Shown here: one piece after another, positions 1-8,500 of the stretch | Numbering within the stretch: the first letter of the stretch is position 1 | Layout of the letters: each line of letters opens with the position of its first letter | Assembly (NCBI RefSeq): GCF_025263565.1 | Contig: NZ_CP079865.1 | Span: 62,001-126,000, forward strand | DNA length: 64,000 nucleotides | Source of the DNA: Mycobacterium sp. SMC-8 | Lineage (GTDB): Bacteria; Actinomycetota; Actinomycetes; Mycobacteriales; Mycobacteriaceae | Reading direction: 5' to 3' | Made by a program: the position numbers and the translations under genes | Notes under the pieces: model-generated | Seen by the model: the letters and a program-made list of their open reading frames with translations, nothing else | Told to the model about the DNA's origin: nothing | Database searches by the model: none

Positions 1-675
1 ATCGTCGAGCTGCGACGCATCGACCCCAGAATGCGACAGTCAGAGGCCGAGATGCGACAGCGGTGGGAAACAGCTCTACCAGGTATTTTTGGCGGACTAC
101 TTGACTTGGCTGCCTCCGTTCACCATCGGTTGGATACCATCAAAGTTGAGGACTCGCCCAGGATGGCGGACTTCTGTCGCACGCTGGCGGCCGTGGACGA
201 GATCTTGTCGACTAATGGCGTACGCCGGTACATGTCGCGCGCCAATCAGTTGTCTGAGGACAGTTTGTCCGTCGACCCGTTTATCGAACAGCTTCGCTCG
301 CGGACATTAGAACCTGCTGTTGGTCAATCCGGCAGTGATTTGCTGATGCTGCTCACACCGGTCAACGACGACTGGCAACGACCGAGGGACTGGCCGAAGA
401 ACGGTCGCGACGTTTCTGGGCTGCTGCGTAGGCACGCACCCGCTCTACGCAACCTCGGATGGGTGATCGAAGATGATGGCGCGCGCAACCGCAGGAACGT
501 ACTGCTGTGGACAATCTATCCGCCGTACAAAGATGTTGTGGCTCAGCGAGCCTCGCAACCCTCGCGTCTCTCGCTTACGCAGATCAGCGAGAACGCGAAC
601 TTCGACCGGAGTCAGCAGAAAGTTTTGAATGCCGACGCGAAGGCTGGCGAGGGTCGCACGGCGGCAGCGTCGTGA
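1..675 (+). CDS. Primase/helicase-like ATPase, C-terminal part (cut by window start)
   Basis: The frame is open from base 1, so the gene starts outside the window; 224 residues are visible. The segment with a short PRMADF motif, then a WPKNGRD..LRRHAPALRNLGW stretch near the end, resembles the C-terminal part of phage/plasmid ATP-binding proteins of the primase-helicase type, where WP-x-T/N-x-R-x-L/V-S-x-x-L-R-R-x-A-P is followed by a winged-helix-like tail. The Walker motifs would lie upstream. It fits replication or maintenance of a mobile replicon. The family call is from motif memory; the last 30 residues look unstructured. Confidence 0.6.
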   Translation: MVELRRIDPRMRQSEAEMRQRWETALPGIFGGLLDLAASVHHRLDTIKVEDSPRMADFCRTLAAVDEILSTNGVRRYMSRANQLSEDSLSVDPFIEQLRSRTLEPAVGQSGSDLLMLLTPVNDDWQRPRDWPKNGRDVSGLLRRHAPALRNLGWVIEDDGARNRRNVLLWTIYPPYKDVVAQRASQPSRLSLTQISENANFDRSQQKVLNADAKAGEGRTAAAS

Positions 676-805
676 CCGTGCGCTGTGGTGCAGGGAATCA
701 GGTGCCCAGATAGTTGATCGCATACCGTTTCGTCCGGTCTGATGATGCGTCAATACCGGCGAAGCGTCGACGTGTGGCAGCTCGCCTCGGTGGGACGGCT
801 TGGTC

Positions 806-946
806 CTAGAGCTCATCCTGAATCGGCAGCAGCAGGGCGATGGCGTGACCATCCTCCGCCCGGATTTCGAATGAATCCCCTCGTTCGACGCTCAAGAGCA
901 CTTCGTCGAAGTTCTCTAGGAGGTCCTGCATTGCAATGATCTTCAC
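806..946 (-). CDS. Short Phd/YefM-like antitoxin candidate (orphan)
   Basis: A 46-residue frame starts at GTG 946 (or 41 residues from ATG 931) and ends at TAG 806. It begins VKIIAMQDLLENFDEVLL and continues with VERGDSFEI, then AIALLLPI. This is the layout of the N-terminal DNA-binding part of Phd/YefM/VapB antitoxins: a first strand, a helix, a conserved RGE/RGD turn, then two strands ending in LVP. An in-frame TGA lies ten codons upstream of the GTG. No PIN, Doc or RelE toxin was found on either side, and no strong Shine-Dalgarno site is seen. It may be a remnant. The rest of 676-1066 shows nothing else convincing. Confidence 0.35.
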   Translation of the reverse strand: MKIIAMQDLLENFDEVLLSVERGDSFEIRAEDGHAIALLLPIQDEL

Positions 947-1066
947 GATTGGTCCAAGGGTATGAGGTCACCGGTTACATGCCCGAGAGCAGTGAAGCAC
1001 CGTGAGGCCAAAGACTGCCGCAGGCGCCACTCTCGCATTCGGCCTTGTATCAACTGGCGGAGCAGG

Positions 1067-1837
1067 TCAGGGCGTGGGAGGGCACCAAACTTCCTGGACT
1101 GCTCTGCAATCCGCGACAGCTTGCGGGTCTACGACCTCGATGTCACGAAGCACGGAATCACAATCACCCAAGGAGCACCCATGGTCGGTCAGTGCCTTCA
1201 TCCAACTCACCAGCACGGTCATTGAACGAGTTCCATCCTCGGAAGATCCGGTAGCCCACGCACGACCAAACGTGGCGGCCGCACTGTCGAGAAACGCTCT
1301 GTGCACCACCCGATATGCTTTGTCGAACTCCGATCGAGCCATCCAACCGTACGCAACTAGTTGCGGCACACCGATTTCGCGTTCGATGACGCTTGGGCTC
1401 GCAAGGCGAAGGGCAGCGCTCCACTGTTCACGAGCGGTAGCCGGGTATCCGTGTGGCGAAGTGGGCTGAAGCATCAGCAGGTACCGACCGCCTTCCGAGT
1501 AATCGGCCCGTCGCCAATCTGGGTCTCGCCCGGGCACCGCTATAGCCGGGGGCGCATGCAGGGTCGTGCGGTCCCAGGTCGGCGGCGGAGGCTGTAGCGA
1601 AGCAATTGCGCACACTCTTTTTAGTGCTGAGCTGAGCTGTCTCAGCCTGTTCGCGTAGTCCAGCAGGGGATAACTCTTTAGTGAGGTGTAGTTGCCGCAC
1701 AGCTCAACCTCAGTTTGAACGTGGAACTCGCGCGTCCAGGCACATGCTTGATCGACGACGTTCGCCAGATACGTATGCTGCCGCGCGAGCTCGGCGCGCC
1801 AAGCTTCACCATCTACCTCCTGCGGCAGCGAATCCAT
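1067..1837 (-). CDS. Hypothetical protein, 256 aa, last gene of the Rv3899c-like run
   Basis: The family is not recognised. The protein is soluble, rich in Ala, Arg and Trp, and has no signal peptide or membrane segment. It starts two bases after the stop of the preceding gene (stop at 1840), so the two are very likely co-transcribed and translationally coupled. The middle holds a Pro-rich linker (PPPPTWDR) and the C-terminal half is predicted helical. Its position just after a DUF5631/5632-type gene suggests a helper or accessory role for that gene, but nothing in the sequence shows a function. Its upstream operon is now broken by an IS at 2487. Confidence 0.6.
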   Translation of the reverse strand: MDSLPQEVDGEAWRAELARQHTYLANVVDQACAWTREFHVQTEVELCGNYTSLKSYPLLDYANRLRQLSSALKRVCAIASLQPPPPTWDRTTLHAPPAIAVPGRDPDWRRADYSEGGRYLLMLQPTSPHGYPATAREQWSAALRLASPSVIEREIGVPQLVAYGWMARSEFDKAYRVVHRAFLDSAAATFGRAWATGSSEDGTRSMTVLVSWMKALTDHGCSLGDCDSVLRDIEVVDPQAVADCRAVQEVWCPPTP

Positions 1838-1839
1838 TG

Positions 1840-2486
1840 TCAGGATGAACCGCCTGCAGCGTCGAAAATTGCAGTGATCCAGCCGGTTTCCCGACTGTCG
1901 AGGTAGGCATTTGCTGCGGCGTAGATCATGTCTTCCAGCGGCAGGTCCGCCTGCATTGCCCCGCAGTTGTCGTCAGCTATCCACCCCAGGACCACCTCAA
2001 GCGCCCGGCAAATAAGCCATTGCCCCCTGTACTCTGCACAGACGGTGTCAGTGCGTTCATCTTCCCAACCCGGCTGCACCATTCCGATGCTGAACCATTG
2101 CTGCTGAACCGCTTCGGCGAAACGGGCGCGGTCCGAAGCGTCTACTCTGCCGTCTGCTGCAGCCGGCCATACCGAGTCGAAGTTCGGCGGAATTCGGGGG
2201 CCACCGTCGGCGACGATCGCAAGGCGCGCGTCGGAAACGATTGCTTCCGTGACCAGTTTGGCGGCTCGCTGGGTAAGCCCTCTGGCACGAAGTTGCGCTA
2301 CACGCTCGAAAAGGTCGGGGTACTCCCGCTCCAATCGGTGCGGAGTATTCGCGTTGGCGATAGCGTCCCGTTTTCCGATTGAGGCGGGCATGGACATACC
2401 GGAGCAGGTGGCCCATTCAGTGCCCCAGCGTTGCGCGGCAGTCATGAGCGCTGTTACGTCAGACCAGGTGGTCGCTGCAGCGGCTA
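1840..2486 (-). pseudogene. 3' part of the IS-split Rv3899c/EspK-like gene
   Basis: This piece encodes the last 214 residues of a protein whose first 568 residues lie at 3419-5122. Removing the IS and one copy of the TA target restores one frame, reading ...AGWRL joined to AAAATTWSDV. The fragment alone has an ATG at 2445 and could be made as a 201-residue protein if a promoter exists. It has no recognisable catalytic motif. The helical content and the position after an extended Ala/Pro linker and a compact domain agree with the C-terminal (DUF5631-type) domain of Rv3899c-like proteins; that assignment is an inference. Confidence 0.6.
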
Positions 2487-3418
2487 GGGCGTGTCTGCTT
2501 AATGTGAACGATGTTGTGCCTGATGCTGTTTAAGTGTTACGGACTGATGTGATTTCTGATGACTTGTGGTCGGTGATTGAGCCGGTACTGCCTTCGGGTC
2601 GACGGCGCGGGCGGCCGTGGAACGATCATCGGGTGACGCTGGAAGGAATTATCTGGCGTTACCGGACTGGATCTCCGTGGCGCGATCTGCCCGCGCAGTT
2701 CGGCGCCTGGCAGTCGGTGGCTGAACGTCACCTGCGGTGGTCCACCGACGGCACCTACGCGCAGATCTTCGCAGCGATCTCCCGTGACATCGATGTCGAT
2801 GACGCTGACGCTGAGCTGGTCGAACTGCTGCTGGCGGTGGATTCGACCAGCGTGCGTGTACATCAGCATGCCGCTGGTGCCCGCCCTGGTCGCCACACAG
2901 GGGGATCTGTCGAATTACAACAAACACCCCGATGAGCCCGATGACCATGCCATCGGCCGTTCACGCGGCGGGCTGACAACGAAGATCCACGCGCTGGCCG
3001 ATCAACGCTGCAGCGCGGTCACCATGGCACTGTCGCCGGGGCAAGCCGGCGACAACCCGATGCTGTGGCCACTGCTGACTGCCCATCAGGGCCCAAAGTT
3101 TCGGCTACTCGCCGATAAGGCGTACTCCCATGACTCGACCCGAGCCCGACTGCGCCAGCTCAAAATCGCCCACACCATTCCCGAGCGCAGCGACCAGATC
3201 GCCCGCCGAAAGAGCCGGGGAAGCAAAGGCGGACGGCCACCGGCGTTCTCCGGGCAAATCTATAAGCACCGCAACACCGTCGAGCGATCCTTCAACCGCT
3301 TCAAGCACTGGCGAGGTATCGCCACCCGATACGACAAATACGCGCTGAGCTACCTCGGGGGCGTCACCCTAGCTGCGATCATCATCTATCACCGCGTCCG
3401 CAATTAACAGACACTACC
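2487..3418. mobile_element. IS5-family (IS427-like) insertion sequence, 932 bp, copy 1
   Basis: Ends are inverted repeats, GGGCGTGTCTG at 2487 and its counterpart GGTAGTGTCTG read inward from 3418. A TA lies on both sides (2485-2486 and 3419-3420), which is the target duplication. A second copy sits at 18535-19466 with the same length; the only difference I found is A at 3256 versus G at 19304, so the two are very recent. It interrupts the Rv3899c-like gene in frame. Confidence 0.9.
2534..3407 (+). CDS. IS5-family transposase, two overlapping frames (copy 1)
   Basis: The first frame (2534-2935) holds the N-terminal domain with the motif GRPWNDHRVTLEGIIWRYRTG and a first catalytic Asp in VDSTSVRVHQH. 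The second frame (2784-3407) holds GRSRGGLTTKIHALAD, LADKAYS and the C-terminal NTVERSFNRFKHWRG region with the catalytic Glu. The second frame is +1 relative to the first, and the join should lie near the G5 run at about 2900. Such split IS5/IS427 transposases are made by programmed frameshifting, so this is probably functional and not broken. The start at TTG/GTG 2534 gives a protein of about 290 residues. Confidence 0.88.
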
Positions 3419-5122
3419 TAAGCGCCAGCCAGCCGGCTCCGCGGCCTTGACTTCTGCGAAGGCGATCAGTGTCGCAGCCGGATCGAGATTTCCGATCCAT
3501 CGGCTACGAAAGCCCTCTCCAATAGCTTGGTCAGACCAGAGCATCCGCACGCCCTTCGGGACCACAATCCCCGCGGGGACGTAACCCGCACCGTGATGTG
3601 TCAGCGCCACAACATGCCGATCGCCAGCCGCTGAATACATCAGGCCGACGGCCCACAGTGCGAAGGTTCGGCAGGATTCGGTGGCGTACAACAGTTCCCA
3701 CGCCAACCGTTTAACCGTCTGTAGATCGCTCGACTCGTTGCGCCGCCGTTCCAAGTCCCGGGCCGCCGCGGCCGCTACCCGGGACGGCAGCGTCGCGGCG
3801 GGAGTTGTCAACGCTGCCGTCGCGACCGATGCGGCGGCAGGCGCCATTGAGGTGTGAGCGCCGCCAATCAATGGGACAGCACCGGCGGCCGGTGGAATTG
3901 CGGCCGGAACTGAAGGCGGCGGACCCAGCGGCCCCGGGGGCAGCAAGGGTGCTGAAACGGCTGGATAGGGATTAGTACTCGACACTACCTGCGGCCCGGC
4001 AATAGACGCTGGCACGGCACCCGTGGTCGCCCCTATTGACGGATGCCAGATTCCACTCGGAGATGCCGCCGGCTGCGCCGGTGTCGCAGTGGCTACGAAA
4101 GCAGGAATGCTAGTCGTCTGAGCGCCGGTGACCGATGACAGCGGCGCAGGACCACTTGCAGGCATGACCCCTTGCAGCGCGACAGCAGGAGACGGCGATG
4201 CAGATACTGCCGGTCGTACCGAACCCGACTGCGACATTCCTCCAGTGCCCGATCCCGGTAGCGGCGATGCCGAACTTCCGAACGCGGCCAACGAGCCTAT
4301 GGAAGAGGAACGTCCTGGTCCGGCGAGGCCTACCCCACTGCTTCCGATGTCACCAACCGCGGCTACGGACGCAGGACTGGCGCTCTGCGCCGGGGGGTGC
4401 GGTGACAGCGATGAAGGACCAGGGGTAGGCCCGGTGCTGACTCGCGGCGCAGTGTTACCAGACCTGGATTCGGCATCAGACGGGTCTGGCACCGAAAGAC
4501 GAGGCTGCGTATCACCGGTCTCCACTGCTGCCTCGGGCGGACGCTCAGGCGATTCGTCGGATCGCTTATCGGTCGACCGATCGTCATCGCCGGTACTAAA
4601 CGGATCGCCATTCGACGGTCCCTCCGGCAGAGGCGTAAATCCCTGGACGAATTGCACAGTTAAAGCGCGGATCTCATCGGCGGCCCCTACTGCGATTCCT
4701 CGCGCCCGCGCGGCAGCACTGGTAATGATGTTGATAGCAGTGGGACTTCTGCTCGGCACGTGTACCAGTTGTTGATGTGCCTCAGCATCAATCGTGTCAA
4801 TCATCAGCTCAGCACTCATCTGGATCGCCGCAACACTCTGCATCAGATCAGCGGCAGCCTTATCCGCGTCGGCCTTATCGTCGGCCCGAACCTGAATACG
4901 CCTGTAGGCAGCGTGCATTGCTTCGAAACCATTTGAATGCGCCACCCCGACAACCTGCAAGCCATGCAAGGCGACCCGGTGAGCATCTGCTGCAGCCGCA
5001 GTCGCCATCGCCAGACGACGTTGAGCAGCAGCCCGTCCTTCAGATTGCTCGCGGGTGACCGGCCATACATCGGGCGCCACGATGAAGCGTGAATAGCTAC
5101 GAGCGGGTGGTGAAGCGGCCAT
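3419..5122 (-). pseudogene. 5' part of Rv3899c/EspK-like (DUF5632/5631-type) gene, cut by IS
   Basis: The first 568 residues of a 782-residue protein. Residues 1-150 are helical with many Ala and charged residues. About 150-460 is a low-complexity Pro/Ser/Ala/Gly linker. About 470-565 is a compact domain containing TFALWAVGLMYSAAGDRHVV and AGYVPAGIVVPKGVRMLW, which fits the DUF5632 pattern of EspK and Rv3899c. The gene overlaps the stop of the upstream gene by one base (TAATG). Reading into the IS adds GSVC and a stop, so a truncated protein could still be made. In M. tuberculosis the relatives lie beside ESX effector loci; a link to type VII secretion is therefore an inference. Confidence 0.6.
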
Positions 5123-5646
5123 TAGCCGACCCCCGTTGCTTCGCAGGCACTTTCAGCGGCCCGCAGGGCACTCGAGTACTGATCAACCATGTCGTTGGAA
5201 ATGGAGGCGGGTTCACGGCGCAAATCTGCGTCGACCACAGCCACGATCGACCGCCGGACATCAGCGAGGGCATCAACAATTTCTCGTGGTGCGCCTGGAC
5301 CTAGCCGGGTGGCCATATAGTTCAACTCCGCACCCACCGCGCTGAAGTAGTAGCCCTGCACCCCCAGGCTTTCTGATGACTCCCAGTCATTGGCCCGGTC
5401 GACGCGATCGATGAAGGCGCCACGCGCAATCCCAACACCGCTCTTGAAGTTCCTCAGGCCAACACACGCCTCAATTGCTGCGTCGTGCTTTTCTGAGGGC
5501 TCCGCAGCAGACGTGGACGAGGTCGACGGCCTTATCGCGTTTTCAGACTGCCCACGTGGGAAGATATTGAGACTCACAGCGAGTGACATGATGGCAACCA
5601 CGGTGCTAACGACCGCGAGGTAGAACGCCAGCTTGCTCACAGTCAC
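5122..5646 (-). CDS. Single-pass membrane protein, Rv3901c-like position
   Basis: A 174-residue protein with one N-terminal membrane segment (about residues 5-27, LAFYLAVVSTVVAIMSLAVSL) followed by a Ser/Thr linker and a helical extracytoplasmic domain that has two Cys (in EACVGLRN and AESACEA), possibly a disulfide. No lipobox is present. The GTG start overlaps the upstream stop as GTGA, and its own stop overlaps the next start (TAATG), so three genes are tightly coupled. The order small protein, membrane protein, Rv3899c-like protein matches the Rv3901c-Rv3900c-Rv3899c neighbourhood as I remember it. The function is unknown. Confidence 0.6.
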   Translation of the reverse strand: MTVSKLAFYLAVVSTVVAIMSLAVSLNIFPRGQSENAIRPSTSSTSAAEPSEKHDAAIEACVGLRNFKSGVGIARGAFIDRVDRANDWESSESLGVQGYYFSAVGAELNYMATRLGPGAPREIVDALADVRRSIVAVVDADLRREPASISNDMVDQYSSALRAAESACEATGVG

Positions 5647-5990
5647 TCCACCACGGATCGAAGCTGTGTCGCGTTCAGTTCATCAACGACAACAAGGGAA
5701 TTAACTGCTGCGGCTGCTGCAGTGCTCAATGCTTCAACCCGCAGAAGAAGCCCCGCCGCGTGACCCTGCTGGGCAGCGATAGAAGTGAAGTCTGCGAGGC
5801 CGGCTGCGGCGTCGATGATGGACAGCCTGCCGCTAGCGATTGGACCAGCCGGTTCAACAGACGCGGCGTCTGAACCGGCCACGCCAGCTGCCGCAATTCC
5901 GCCCCACGCGGTGGCCGGCTGCAGATCTAGACGCTCCATGACTTCATAAACTACCGCTTGGCACAGACACTTCGCCACAGCTGAGCACAC
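5643..5990 (-). CDS. Small Ala-rich protein, first gene of the coupled run
   Basis: The open frame starts at ATG 5990 (115 residues), but ATG 5939 (98 residues, beginning MERLDLQPATAWGG) is the more natural start because the residues before it are Cys-rich and unlike the rest. The mature part is Ala-rich and helical, similar in size and composition to small ESX-associated helical proteins, but no WXG motif or secretion YxxxD/E motif is evident. It overlaps the next gene by GTGA. It probably acts with the downstream membrane and Rv3899c-like proteins; no specific function can be read from the sequence. The 237 bp upstream (5991-6227) hold no gene I can support. Confidence 0.5.
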   Translation of the reverse strand: MCSAVAKCLCQAVVYEVMERLDLQPATAWGGIAAAGVAGSDAASVEPAGPIASGRLSIIDAAAGLADFTSIAAQQGHAAGLLLRVEALSTAAAAAVNSLVVVDELNATQLRSVVE

Positions 5991-6227
5991 ATTCGTTCAG
6001 CGTATAGTCCCAGTTCAGTGGGCTGATCTGCACTTTCAAGCAAACAGGACACTGCCAGCCGCGTCATGTCCAGAACGTTTGATTCCAACCGAACTCTCAT
6101 ATGTCAGGATCAGTCACGCTGGGATTGATGCCGCCGCCTGTTTGCATGGCCAGCCATGCCCCATCAAGTGAAGGCGGAACACGACATGCTTCGCATCTGA
6201 CGGGGTAGCGCCGAGCCAGGGTACGCG

Positions 6228-6686
6228 TTAACTCCTATTTGGATAGACCACTTTGCCGAGTTCTCGGGCGGCCTCAAATGTGCTGCGGTCCAACTCTTTA
6301 CGCCGTGCCCGCTCAGCCACACTCGACAATAGTATCTTCATGGCGTCCGCGTTTTGGAGCGCGAATTCTACCGCGTCGCATGCGGAACGAATTACCGGAG
6401 CGGTGGCACCGTGTTGTTGCGTACTCGATGCACTTCGGACGGCAGCACGAGGAACCTCGACGATGCGAATCGGTTCTCCGTGCCGCTGTGCTGCTGTACG
6501 CGCCGCCGAGGCGTCTCTGCGGCACGTGTCAGAGCAATAGCGACGCGGACGCCCCCGCCGGGAAGTGACTTCGGGATCCAGCATGACCGCATCGCAACGG
6601 ACGCACCGATTCGGATCGGATGTCGGGTAGTTGTCCGCTGCGATCGGTTGATGATGGTCAACGCCAACTGCGCTATGGCTCCCCAA
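6228..6686 (-). CDS. Small protein with a treble-clef-like zinc finger
   Basis: A 152-residue protein. Residues about 27-55 contain CVRCD, a basic stretch, then RRYCSDTCRRDASAART, a CxxC...CxxxC cluster followed by a basic helix. This is the pattern of small zinc-binding proteins found on actinobacterial plasmids and phages. The C-terminal half (about 95-152) is helical and acidic/basic mixed, ending RELGKVVYPNRS. It may bind DNA or RNA. The start at 6686 could also be shorter; no clear Shine-Dalgarno site is seen. Nothing in the neighbourhood points to a pathway, as the downstream side is an intergenic stretch. Confidence 0.55.
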   Translation of the reverse strand: MGSHSAVGVDHHQPIAADNYPTSDPNRCVRCDAVMLDPEVTSRRGRPRRYCSDTCRRDASAARTAAQRHGEPIRIVEVPRAAVRSASSTQQHGATAPVIRSACDAVEFALQNADAMKILLSSVAERARRKELDRSTFEAARELGKVVYPNRS

Positions 6687-6864
6687 ACTTGCGCCGTTTG
6701 CGCTTAGCCTGGATACACCGATCGGCGGTTGGTGTGGGGTTGAATCTGGTTGTGAGGCTTTGAGCTGATGTATAGGTCCCAGTGGGCGTGGCTGATCGCC
6801 CGATCTCGGTATCGGGTTGTTCCTGTTGGTGTTTCGCGTCGAAGGCCGGTAGGGAGTGGTCTGA

Positions 6865-8256
6865 TTAGGCCGTGAGCGGCTGATATCGGCCGAAGAGGTT
6901 GCCGAACAGCAAGTTCCATGCGTGTTCCCAGGGCCAGTTGCGCGGCAGGTGCAACGTCAGCCGTCGTGCCGAGGAGGCGATGCGTGCGGGCACGGTGATC
7001 AGCGTGCGGCGGATGGTGGCGGTGCGGGCCTTGGCCAGCGTGGGGCCGGTGAGGGTGGCCGCGGCGCGGGTGAGGTTGAACGCGATGACCGCCAGCACCA
7101 ACCATGCACTATTGGCCGAGAACCGGCCTGACGGTAGATGGGCCAGCGCGGAGGCTTTCAGGTCGGCGTGGACCTGTTCGATGATCGCGTGGCCGCGGTG
7201 AGTCTTGTCGGCGGTGACGGTGTCCAGATCGGTGGTCGTAAAGAAGGCGTGAAACCGCCAGGTGTCGAACAGGGTGGCCTGTCCATCGCTGGTGGGGTTC
7301 AGGTCGGGGATGCGGCGTACCACCAAGCGGCCCGGGACCTGCTGGTGGGTTTTCTTGGAGCTGAACGCGGTGAATCCGATCTCGGCGACCTCGGCCCGGG
7401 AGATCCATTGGCCGGTGTTTTCGTCGTAGACGGCGTCGGTGTACTCGATCGAGGTCCACGCATCATCGTTGATGGCCGCGATCGCAGCCTTGACTTTCGA
7501 GTCCAGGGGCACGGTGATCGACACCTCGGCGCCACCGCGCAGCGCCGCGCCCACGCTGCGGTGACCGTAGAACGCCGAATCGGCGCGGACCAGCGGCTTG
7601 CTGGTGGCCTCGGGTGAGCGCAGCCGTGTCACAGTGGACAGGGTGTCGCTGATCATGCGGGCAGCTCCGCGTGGGGAGCCACACGAGCCTTTGCGCAGGC
7701 GTTGGGCGGCGATCACCGGAGCACACTGACCGGTGGTGACCGTGGCCAGCAGGGCGTTGAGACCCCGGACTCCGGAGTAGCCGTAACCGGATCCTTGCTT
7801 GCTGTAGCCGTGGACTTCGATGATGGTGTCGTCGAGATCGACCAGCACGGGGCCGTCGATGCCGGCCAGCACCGGGGTGCGTTCGTGCAGGCTCGCCAGC
7901 ACCCGCGCCGCGATGGCGTCGAGTTGGCGGACGTGGCCGAAGCTGAATTCCCGCAGGAACGAGCCCAGCGTCGAGGGTGCATACGGACGGTCGAACACCG
8001 TGCGCATCGCGCCGTGGCGCAGCAGGCGCATATCGTCGATGCTGTCCGCGCCAGCGACCATCCCCGCGACCAGCGCGCTCACCTTCGCCCCCGCGTTGGA
8101 GCCCTTGTCCGTGGGCACCGTGAGGTGCTCATCAGCCAACGCGGCCAGACCGCATTCTTGCGCCAACGCGGTGATCGGGACCAGTCCGGCGCACGACACC
8201 AGGTTCGGATCATCGAAGCGGGCCGCCGCGACGGGCCGAGTGTGAGATAGTTGCAT
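6865..8256 (-). CDS. IS1380-family transposase (first)
   Basis: A 463-residue protein of the usual length for this family. It has the first catalytic Asp in VLVDLDDTIIEVHGYSKQG, the second in VRADSAFYGH, and a late Glu in HAIIEQVHADLKASALAHLP, with the C-terminal NSAWLVLAVIAFNLTRA typical of IS1380 and IS4-like DDE enzymes. It is intact. The inverted repeats of the element were not resolved by eye; the ends should lie within about 6700-6860 and 8260-8400. A second, clearly different IS1380-type transposase follows directly at 8501, in the same orientation. Confidence 0.9.
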   Translation of the reverse strand: MQLSHTRPVAAARFDDPNLVSCAGLVPITALAQECGLAALADEHLTVPTDKGSNAGAKVSALVAGMVAGADSIDDMRLLRHGAMRTVFDRPYAPSTLGSFLREFSFGHVRQLDAIAARVLASLHERTPVLAGIDGPVLVDLDDTIIEVHGYSKQGSGYGYSGVRGLNALLATVTTGQCAPVIAAQRLRKGSCGSPRGAARMISDTLSTVTRLRSPEATSKPLVRADSAFYGHRSVGAALRGGAEVSITVPLDSKVKAAIAAINDDAWTSIEYTDAVYDENTGQWISRAEVAEIGFTAFSSKKTHQQVPGRLVVRRIPDLNPTSDGQATLFDTWRFHAFFTTTDLDTVTADKTHRGHAIIEQVHADLKASALAHLPSGRFSANSAWLVLAVIAFNLTRAAATLTGPTLAKARTATIRRTLITVPARIASSARRLTLHLPRNWPWEHAWNLLFGNLFGRYQPLTA

Positions 8257-8500
8257 CTACGAGATGCCCTTCGTAGTGGCTGAATTGGATCCTGAACAAA
8301 TCTCATTCTCCCACCACGACAGGGCATTTCGCTGTTTCAACCCACCCAGGCCGCCACCTAACCTCGATCTTTCACGTGGCGGGTAGTTGAGGTCTTTTCG
8401 TGGCGTGAGTGGGCGGTTCTGACGTGGGCGGCCTGGGGTTCCGGCGTTGCGTCTCGCCGGTGCTCCTGGGTCCTTTGCTCGTCGGAATGGTTTCTGTGTT

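Noticed and set aside
445..852. 135-aa minus-strand frame as a toxin partner of the small antitoxin-like gene
   Set aside because: It has no toxin motif, overlaps the antitoxin-like frame and the primase-like gene, and its composition is that of a shadow of GC-rich DNA.
4128..4775. 215-aa plus-strand frame
   Set aside because: It mirrors the Pro/Ser/Gly-rich linker of the Rv3899c-like gene on the other strand.
7138..8250. Several 140-180 aa plus-strand frames
   Set aside because: They are opposite-strand shadows of the first IS1380-family transposase.
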